A DNA stretch of 64,000 nucleotides from Adineta ricciae (Eukaryota > Rotifera > Eurotatoria > Adinetida > Adinetidae). The stretch spans positions 1 through 64,000 of the forward strand of contig CAJNOJ010000157.1 in NCBI GenBank assembly GCA_905250025.1, in the 5' to 3' direction. Position numbers and translations under genes: made by a program. Shown piece by piece: positions 56,472 through 64,000 of the stretch (the stretch's first letter is position 1; each line of letters begins with the position of its first letter). The notes under the pieces were generated by a model, which was not told the origin of the DNA, ran no database searches, and saw nothing but the letters and a program-made list of their open reading frames with translations.

Positions 56472-56745
56472 TTGTGTTCTTCTTTATTTGTCAAAATGTT
56501 GTTCATGAAATTGGTCAGCATGAATCAATTTTATATGGTTGTAATCGAAATAGATACGAAGAAAGAACTCTGTGTCGTTATCTTCTTTAAAATTAACAAT
56601 AGATATATGTACGGTGACTCATTCATATCGGTTAAAATCAATCCAGTAATTGGAACAAACTATTGTTCAAGTGAACAGTTTAAGAAACTCAGAATAACTA
56701 ATGATTTGATAATTTGTTTAGCTGAAACTGTTTATTATACATTTT
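56472..56745 (+). pseudogene. Unknown coding fragment cut by a transposon
   Basis: One frame from about 56484 reads FMKLVSMNQFYMVVIEID, CVVIFFKINNRYMYGDSFIS and LRITNDLIICLAETVYYTF without a stop, and ends exactly where the long-TIR element starts at 56746. Alternating hydrophobic segments suggest a folded globular domain; the family is not recognised. No continuation was found on the other side of the element. Confidence 0.4.
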
Positions 56746-57369
56746 GGGTAGATCCATGGGGTCCCTACCACGTTTTGGAAACGAATTTTTTTTCGATTTC
56801 TTTTTCGCTCAATATGCCGAAGTGGTCTAGAAAACACTTTTGGTGAAAAAAAATGGGTCTCTACCTATTGAAAATTTCGAGTTCTAGGTCGTTTTTACGG
56901 AACGTGTCTTGGTATATCGTCACATATACCGAAAATGTCAGAAAAAAACACGAAACGTCTCCAAAGATAACTTCTTAGGCAGTTTTTTCATTCTGAAAAA
57001 GATAGAGATATTCTAGAAAAAAAAAATTCACGAAAAAAAACAGGTCTCGCATACCGAAAATATCGGATTTTGGGTCATTTTTCTCGGAATATGACAACTA
57101 GCAGAGTTGCAAATCGAATAACAACCATTTGATTCAAGGAATTTATTCTTTTGTGAACAGATTTCAACGATTCTAATTACAGAAAGCTCTTGTATCGGTA
57201 GTTGATGAAGTGGAATGTTGAAATTGATGCCGTTCTAAGCGATGAAATTGAGACTGAACGAACAGGCTCCAGAGAAAATTGAGAGAGTTTTTAACTGTGG
57301 TTTAACGCTGAGTTTTACTAACAAAGTTTATTTGAAAATTTATTGGGTTGAAGAGGTACGAAAGAGATT

Positions 57370-58331
57370 TTATTTAAATGAGTGTGTTTTGATCTTTGTT
57401 GATAGAGATGTCGAGCGACATTGAGCCGTTGTATCACTAATCGGTTGAAATTCATGCAGCGCCCGAATCCCTTGTATTTTGCCTAAATAAACATGGTTAG
57501 AAGTGTCCACTAGCACCGTCGCTAAACAAAAGAATACTGTTGACAGAATGCGTCTACCCTAATAAAAATTTTCGGTGTGTAGAAAAACGAAAATCTACCT
57601 GACATAACTGATCTTTTCCACCAATGAAAAGTTCTTTTTGATGAATCGGACGAGAATTTGTTGTGCACAGTAAACAAACGATGTTGTATGTTCCATATAA
57701 TCACTGATGATCGCTACGTTTCTTTGCTTTCGGCCAATTGTCAAATGGATTGTGAACAAAGTAACTTGATGTTGACTAAAAAATCCTTCTTGAACTTCAC
57801 GTTGACGTATTAAGGTAAAATTCATTGAGAAGTCGATCTGAGCCACGAGAAACGTTTTATCCGTCGACTTTTCACGCAGTTCTTTAATGTATTGTCTTTG
57901 TTGACGATTACAATGAACGTGGAATAAAAATACATCCTATTTCTCTTCGATTTCTGCCAGTAGGGAGTCGACTGAGCCTGTTATTTGTTGAAGATCAAAT
58001 TTGTTGTTGACTTTTTTCCACATAGTCCATGCGCATTCTTCGTCGTGATCTATAGTGTTGTTGTGAGTAAGGATGTCGATGAGATTTTCTGTCGGACAAT
58101 TGTCACACTCGCCAGTGAAGCACTCTTCCTTTTGGATAGTACAGACCATTTGAGTAATTAGATCATTCATATTAATCTTGTTATCGGATGAAGAAGAGGC
58201 TATGGCGACATGTTTTTGATAATGGTTGTTCCAAGCCTATAATGAAAATGCGATATAATCGAATGAGAGTGTAGTTGACACGAACTTTCAATAATAAATC
58301 CATGTTCTCGTGGATAATACATATGCACGTG
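57370..58331 (-). pseudogene. DDE-like transposase, partial copy A
   Basis: Begins at the N at 58332 in the same exon as copy B, has TAG at 57937-57939 (a TGG Trp elsewhere), then an intact ELREKSTDKTFLVAQIDF block to ISYV, the 60-bp intron and ILLFSDGASGHF. From there about 340 bp are deleted, and it jumps to the final exon, which ends with the gene's normal stop at 57370-57372 (THSFK). It shows the uninterrupted target site of the LTR found in copy B. Confidence 0.68.
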
Positions 58332-58332
58332 N

Positions 58333-58519
58333 ACCGTGAGAAGCGGTCAGCTACTCAATCAGTTTGTCGTTACAACACTCATTTAAATAAAATCTCTTTC
58401 ACAATAAGACACGCGCTTATATAGAGAAGAGGAAAGAGAGATATGATCCGGAGATAGTATGATATAGAGGTGAGAGGATAAAGAACAGAAAGAGATGAAC
58501 GATATCATTATCGTTACAA
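58333..58519. mobile_element. Rearranged LTR copy with 5-bp TSD
   Basis: 58392-58519 is the larger part of the 206-bp LTR, ending TCGTTACA followed by AGTGT. 58333-58374 is the opposite end of the LTR in inverted orientation, joined to inverted host sequence (ACACTCATTTAAATAAAATC). Turning that piece round gives ...GAGTGT|TGTAACGAC...CGTTACA|AGTGT, a perfect AGTGT duplication. The undisturbed target site is at 57378. So an LTR inserted in the last transposase exon, and its left junction was later inverted, or misassembled next to the N at 58332. Confidence 0.75.
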
Positions 58520-59799
58520 GTGTGTTTTGATCTTTGTTGATAGAGATGTCGAACGACATTGAACCGTTGTATCACTAATCGTTTGAAATTCATGCAGCGC
58601 CCGAATCCCTTGTATTTTGCCTAAATAAACATGGCTATGAAAAATAAATCAAATATATCTTCTTACGTAATGCCTGAAGTTTTTCGAATCTGGAGTTAAG
58701 AATATTGTTTTTAACCTTTTCAATTTCATCTGCCTCGAGATAGAACACATAAACAGCCGGATTGTCTCTGTTTGAATTCAAAGAAATCTTTTGCGGTGGA
58801 CAACCGAATATTCTTCGACAGTGTAGCACGTCTAGCAGTTGACTTCAAGGTAGCACCAATTCCATCCCCTGCAGACTTCCCGTGTCCGGTGGAAGTGAAT
58901 GTCCAAGAAGCTTCTAATTCAAAATCGATCTTGTGATGAATTAAGTTGAAAATGTTAGCGTTGTTCTTGAAGTGTCGACTAGCGCCGTCGCTAAACAAAA
59001 GAATACTGTTGACAGAATGCGTCTACCCTAATAAAGTCTTCGGTGTGCAGAAAAATGAAAATCTACCTGACATAACTGATCTTTTTCACCAATGGAAAGT
59101 TCTTTTTGATGAATCGGACGAGAATTTGTTGTGCACAGTAAACAAACGATGTTGTATGTTCCATATAATCACTGATGATCGCTACGTTTCGTTGCTCTCG
59201 GCCAATTGTCAAATGGATTGTGAACAAAGTAACTTGATGTTGACTATAAAATCCTTGTTGAACTTCACGTTGACGTATTAAGGTAAAATTCATTGAGAAG
59301 TCGATCTGAGCCACGAGAAACGTTTTATCCGTCGACTTTTCACGCAGTTCCTTAATGTACTGTCTTTGTCGACGATTACAATGAACGTGGAATAAAAATA
59401 CATCCCATTTGTCTTCGATTTCTGTCAGCAGGGAGTCGACTGAGCCTGTTATTTATTGAAGATCAAATTTGTTGTTGACTTTTTTCCACACAGTCCATGC
59501 GCATTCTTCGTCGTGATCTATAGCGTTGTTGTGAGTAAGGATGTCGATGAGATTTGCTGTCGGACAATTGTCACACTCGCCAGTGAAGTACTCTTCCTTT
59601 TGGATAGTACAGACTATTTGAGTAATTAGATCATTCATATTAATCTTGTTATCGGATGAAGAAGAGGCTATGGCGACATGTTTTTGATAATGGTTGTTCC
59701 AAGCCTATAATGAAAATGCGATATAATCGAATGAGAGTGTAGTTGACACGAACTTTCAATAATAAATCCATGTTCTCGTGGATAATACATATGCACGTG
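58518..59799 (-). pseudogene. DDE-like transposase, partial copy B
   Basis: Starts after the N at 59800 within the exon encoding CICIIHENM. It carries TAA at 59453-59455 (TTG/Gln codon context in copy C), then KSTDKTFLVAQIDFSMNFTL intact, a likely 60-bp intron (GTAGAT...CAACAG) and FSDGASRHFKNNANIFN. A frame change near 58772 precedes NRDNPAVYVFYLEADEIEK. The last exon reads KIQGIRALHEFQTISD and reaches the LTR insertion point at 58518. It supplies the C-terminal part absent from copy C. Confidence 0.68.
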
Positions 59800-59802
59800 N
59801 AC

Positions 59803-62006
59803 TTCAAGGTAGCACCAATTCCATCCCCTGCAGACTTCCCGTGTCCGGTGGAAGTGAATGTCCAAGAAGCTTCTAATTCAAAATCGATCTTGTGATGAAT
59901 TAAGTTTAAAATGTTAGCGCTGTTCTTGAAGTGTCCACTAGCACCGTCGCTAAACAAAAGAATACTATTGACAGAATGCGTCTACCCTGATAAAAATTTT
60001 CGGTGTGTAGAAAAACGAAAATCTACCTGACATAACTGATCTTTTTCACCAATGGAAAGTTCTTTTTGATGAATCGGACGAGAATTTGTTGTGCACGGTA
60101 AACGAACGATGTTGTATGTTCCATATAATCACTGATGATCGCTACGTTTCGTTGTTCTCGGCCAATTGTCGAATGAAATTGCGAACAAAGTAACTTGATG
60201 TTGACTGAGAAATCCTTGTTGAACTTTACGTTGACGTATTAAGGTAAAATTCATTGAGAAGTCGATCTGAGCCACGAGAAACGTTTGATCCGTCGACTAT
60301 TCACACAGTTCTTTAATGTACTGTCTTTGTTGACGATTACAATGAACGTGGAATAAAAATGCATCCCATTTGTCTTCGATTTCTGTCAGCAGGGAGTCGA
60401 CTGAGCCTGATATTTGTTGAAGATCAAATTTGTTGTTGACTTTTTTCCACACAGTCCATGCGCATTCTTCGTCGTGATCTATAGTGTTGTTGTGAGTAAG
60501 GATGTCGATGAGATTTTCTGTCGGACAATTGTCACACTCGCCAGTAAAGCACTCTTCCTTTTGGATAGTACAGACCATTTGAGTAATTAGATCATTCATA
60601 TTAATCTTGTTATCGGATGAAGAAGAGGCTATGGCGACATGTTTTTGATAATGGTTGTTCCAAGCCTATAATGAAAATGCGATATAATCGAATGAGAGTG
60701 TAGTTGACACGAACTTTCAATAATAAATCCATGTTCTCGTGGATAATACATATGCACGTGCCATGCGGTGTTGCAATTTTCACCTCGCGTGGTCGAAGAG
60801 GATAGAAGGTAGACCTTGCGACAGCTCCAGGCAATCGTTCGTTAAATATTCGATAAGCATCCAGGACAGTCATCTCCATAAAACGAACTGCTACAGCTTG
60901 TCCATTGATTTTCATTGTGTCCTTGGAATTTGATGAAACTCGACTGATACCATCTTCACGGTAAAACTTGACAACTGTGTCAATCGTAGCATCAGATAAA
61001 GGAATATTTCTTCGTAAACATTGTGGATAGACTAATATCCCTTTGTCTTTTCGTAGAACCAGCGATCTTCGAGCCTGACTTTGTTTTACTTGAAACCTAA
61101 TAAATGTAAGAAATTGATAGCGACAGGCGTTTGAGCAAATGAAAGAAAATCGAAAAAATGACGATAAATACAAACCATCTTTCGATTTTTTGTCTACCCC
61201 ATTCTCTCGGAGCGATTGTCATTAAACGATTTTTTTCATTGGCGTCGCTTTCGACGAACAATTTTTTCAAACCATCCAAAAACTCGTTCGATTCAGATAT
61301 TCTAAGTTCGTGAGGATTTGGATCATGTGAAGCTTGAGTCACCCCTTCCAGTACATCACACCACTGTTGAAGCTTTCGATAGACTTCATCAACTTTAACT
61401 CGGATAGGAAATACTGTCAATCTAAATACGAGAATCGTTTCAGAAGATTAGCAGTAAATTTGCGACGTACTTATCATGAATTGGCTCTATTTTTAATAAT
61501 TCAAATACAGCCGACAATTGTTTCACCGCTTTGTTTTTCTGATATTCGTGTTCATATAAAACATCGCCTTCTTCTTCATCCATTGATTCACAATCGGTCG
61601 ATCTTTCATCCATATGCAGTGAGTGATGACTATTCTCTTTCGACTCATTCATAAAACCACTATCCTTCCGAACATTATCTTCTTCTTCTTCAGTTAATTC
61701 TTCGGTAGCATGATCATCGTCCTTTGTACTACAATTGTCGAGGATCTCTGTCATCATGGCATCATCATCATCGCCATCATCACTCGAAACTTCATTGTCT
61801 TTCATCTGCACTGTTTGATAAGCCGTCATTTCCTTCGATTCAACAACATGGCATCTTGGATATAACCAGCGCGTTCGGGTCTCCGTCATATTATACCGAG
61901 AAACCAAAAATTTTGATAGCTGTAACGATACGGCTATTGTTCCTTTTGGTACACGAGTAGAATTTGCATGTTTTTCCGGATGTTCACAACACTTTCGTTT
62001 CGGCAT
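59803..62006 (-). pseudogene. DDE-like transposase of the long-TIR element, copy C
   Basis: Exons read on the minus strand: 61471-62006, 61176-61422, 60715-61096 and from 60665 down; introns are 48, 79 and 49 bp. The N-terminus has CCEHPEKH (possible zinc site), then an acidic Asp/Glu-Ser stretch. Exon 3 holds FYREDGISR and FYPLRPREVKIATPHGTCIC, and exon 4 CFTGECDNC. Then TAG (60298-60300, AAG in the other copies) ends the frame; more shifts follow near 60170. Family sequence continues to FSDGASGHFKN and TSTGHGKSAGDGIGATLK at 59803. D-F (QIDFSMNF), S-D-G and D-G-I-G are candidate catalytic acids. Similar uncharacterised proteins occur in invertebrates (recalled, not searched). Confidence 0.7.
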
Positions 62007-62756
62007 TAGGAAAAGATTTTAAAAAAAGAAAAGTACTGGTGGACAATCTTCTCTCTCATATCCGATGAATCATGTTGAAATATCATTCGTTCGAAATCCC
62101 GTAGCTTGTACAAAAGACGTCACGTCTAAAGATGGCCTCACAATTCATTCTAAAACTCGTCTTTTTAATATTGCTCTATTCTTCCAAATTATCATCTTCC
62201 ATATTCATCACTGTATAGCGGTGTTTCTTCCGCTTTACCTAAGGAAATTCATCAGTTCAACAAAGCTTTGAAAGTATACTGTGATCAAAATCGTTGAAAT
62301 CTGTTCACAAAAGAATATATTCCTTGAATCAAATGGTTGTTATTCGATTTGCAAATCTGCTAGTTGTTATATTCCGAGAAAAATGACCGAAAATCCGATA
62401 TTTTCGGTATGGGGGACCTGTTTTTTTTCGTGAATTTTTTTTCTAGAATATTTCCATCTTTTTCAGCATAAAAAACTGCCTAAGAAGTTGTCTTTGGAGA
62501 CGTTTCGTGTTTTTTTCTGACATTTTCGGTATATATGACGATATACCAAGACACGTTCCGAAAAAACGACCTAGAACTCGAAATTTTCAATAGGAAGGGA
62601 CTCATTTTTTTTCACCAAAAGTGTTTTCTAGACCACTTCGGCATATTGAGCGAAAAAAAAATCGAAAAAAAATCTTTTCCAGAAAAGTGGTAGGGACCCC
62701 ATAGATCTACCCTTCAAAGCAATTTCATTTCTCTACGATAGATTGCGGCATTTCTT

Positions 62757-63290
62757 GATTCATTTACACTCGAAGATCTTTCTCTCGATGAGATCAATGA
62801 AGCTGAATTATTGATCATGCAATCAATGAAAGTTACTTCGAATTCAAGAAAAATAGCATTCTCGACAGCAACTGTACGAGAAAGTAGAGCATCATCGAAT
62901 ACACCATCGACCGCACCTTCATCAAACAATCCACCGAAATAGTCAAAGACTTCAACACTTGAACGAATTCGCATGCTGTGTCGTCCTTCATCGGTTGGTG
63001 AAGAAACCACACCGAAACAAAATACCAAAACGAGTACACTTACGTTGAAACAGGAATTCAGCTTTTATGTATCCTCTGCTGCATTATCAAAGGACTTTCA
63101 AACGTATTGGAATGAAAACAAAAATCGTTTCCCAATATTATCATCGTATGCTCGTCGATATAATTGTGTTCCAGCAACTTCAGCTGCATATCAGAATCAG
63201 TATTTTCAGTTGCAGGTTACATAGATCGCAAACAACGAGCGTCACTATCAACAACAACGTTACGATATCAAATGCTACTTAAAGAAATTG
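62757..63290 (+). pseudogene. hAT transposase C-terminus, broken
   Basis: Open stretch from about 62757 (AFLDSFTLEDLSLDEINEAE) with a stop near 62939, then a second frame leading into the hAT dimerisation domain: DFQTYWNENKNRFPILSSYA, CVPATSAA, a one-base frame change near 63189, then SESVFSVAGYIDRKQRASL and a stop near 63292. The order and key residues (W, FP, LS, C-x-PATSA-x-SE-x-VFS) match hAT family elements. The N-terminal half is absent. Confidence 0.75.
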
Positions 63291-63292
63291 AT

Positions 63293-64000
63293 TGATATAC
63301 AGACATACATTCATATGTTCAATATGTATGTGTAGGTACAAACATGTTTTATGTTTATTTAACTCATCGAAGTCATTTTTTGTTGTTATACTAGAAGACA
63401 AAGTTATTAATAAACTAGCGCTATGAGAAAGAACTTATTTTCGAACAGATAATGCTTTTCATATTCACTCAAGAGGAAAACTACGCACAGGTATGAATCT
63501 ACAAGACACAATAAAAAGTGTTTTCCTTGGTTATTATCTTACCGACACGAGATTCCGATAATCTGAATACGCTATTCTTTGCTTCAAGTGTAACCAAGAG
63601 AAAAATATATTGCGCGCGGTGCTAATGTATCAATATCATTATCAATAAACATAATATATAACATCATCGTCTGAAGATATTAAACTGCGGCTTTAGAAAC
63701 TATTCTGCTACTCTGTGACTGTGATTCACTTATAAGGAATAAACAACTTCGTGCATATATTGATGATTATCGTTTGACGGTCTAAGGAATTGGTGTTACA
63801 CCGTTCTGAAGCGAAAAAGCATCTTCATGTCACAAAATATGTTCTACTTAATATCTATCGTTGACTCAATGACTATTCTTTATTACGTTGAAATTTAGAA
63901 ATAGACAATCTTTATTCTTTATTTTAACTTCATTTTGGTGATAAAGAAAAATCTTTATCTTTATTTGTTTAAAAGATAAAGATTCACACAACTTTATTCT
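63293..64000. other. Intergenic, no gene seen
   Basis: AT-rich to the end of the window. The last 100 bp contain repeated AAGATAAAGA/TCTTTATCTT phrases. Confidence 0.4.

Larger units (their letters stand above)
56746..62712 (-). mobile_element. Unclassified DNA transposon, ~430-bp TIRs
   Basis: The left (56746-57172) and right (62285-62712) ends are reverse complements over about 430 bp at high identity and begin GGGTAGATC(C/T)ATGGGGTCCC. TT lies outside both ends; a longer target duplication is not evident. A multi-exon minus-strand gene fills the inside. Internally the gene's 3' half is present in three partial copies separated by single N bases (58332, 59800) and an LTR piece, so the real element may be shorter than the 5.97 kb shown. 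A second 5' end fragment lies at 50141-51003. Confidence 0.8.

Overview
The window looks like a transposon-crowded, AT-rich piece of an animal genome, most probably a bdelloid rotifer. Reasons: very short GT-AG introns (about 35-80 bp), rotifer-type GPCRs, a rotifer-type F-box gene, an ADP-ribosyltransferase, an FG-GAP protein, an acyltransferase of the condensation type, and a mix of piggyBac, mariner, hAT, CACTA-like and LTR elements, almost all decayed. This kind of mixture is known from bdelloid accessory or subtelomeric DNA. No rRNA, tRNA or CRISPR array was recognised. The species assignment is an inference.

Layout. 1-1.6 kb: one piggyBac element inserted into another at TTAA. 2.2-6.1 kb: a solo LTR with a perfect target duplication, a 366-bp foldback element and two families of short dispersed repeats. 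6.6-12.1 kb (minus strand): two intact multi-exon genes, a 909-aa Tnp2-like (CACTA/EnSpm) transposase and a 458-aa protein with a BEN-like C-terminus, probably the gene pair of one transposon. 13.9-21.6 kb: small inverted-repeat elements, a solo LTR, a nearly intact piggyBac (16.2-18.3 kb) and a broken DDE-type transposase. 22-28.7 kb: a frameshifted GPCR, modular repeats, a Tc1 fragment, a small secreted Cys-rich protein and a piggyBac remnant.

29.6-39.4 kb is the richest host-gene stretch. It holds a 1037-aa fusion of an arginine ADP-ribosyltransferase, one membrane helix and 14 FG-GAP repeats; a two-exon HxxxD acyltransferase; a non-autonomous LTR retroelement with recognisable PBS and PPT; and an intact GPCR. 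40-50 kb: an inverted partner of the 24-kb repeat, a full-length mariner with 41-bp perfect TIRs, an F-box pseudogene split by a complete piggyBac, a small Cys-rich membrane protein, and MITEs. 50-63.3 kb: pieces of an unclassified DNA transposon whose most complete copy (56.7-62.7 kb) has about 430-bp TIRs and a multi-exon DDE-like gene present in three partial copies; also hAT remnants and a second piggyBac copy.

Caution: five isolated N bases (21021, 51004, 55096, 58332, 59800) sit in or beside repeats. At three of them (51004, 58332, 59800) sequence known from elsewhere in the window breaks off abruptly, so some apparent duplications or truncations there may be assembly joins. All splice models come from reading GT-AG signals and frame by eye.
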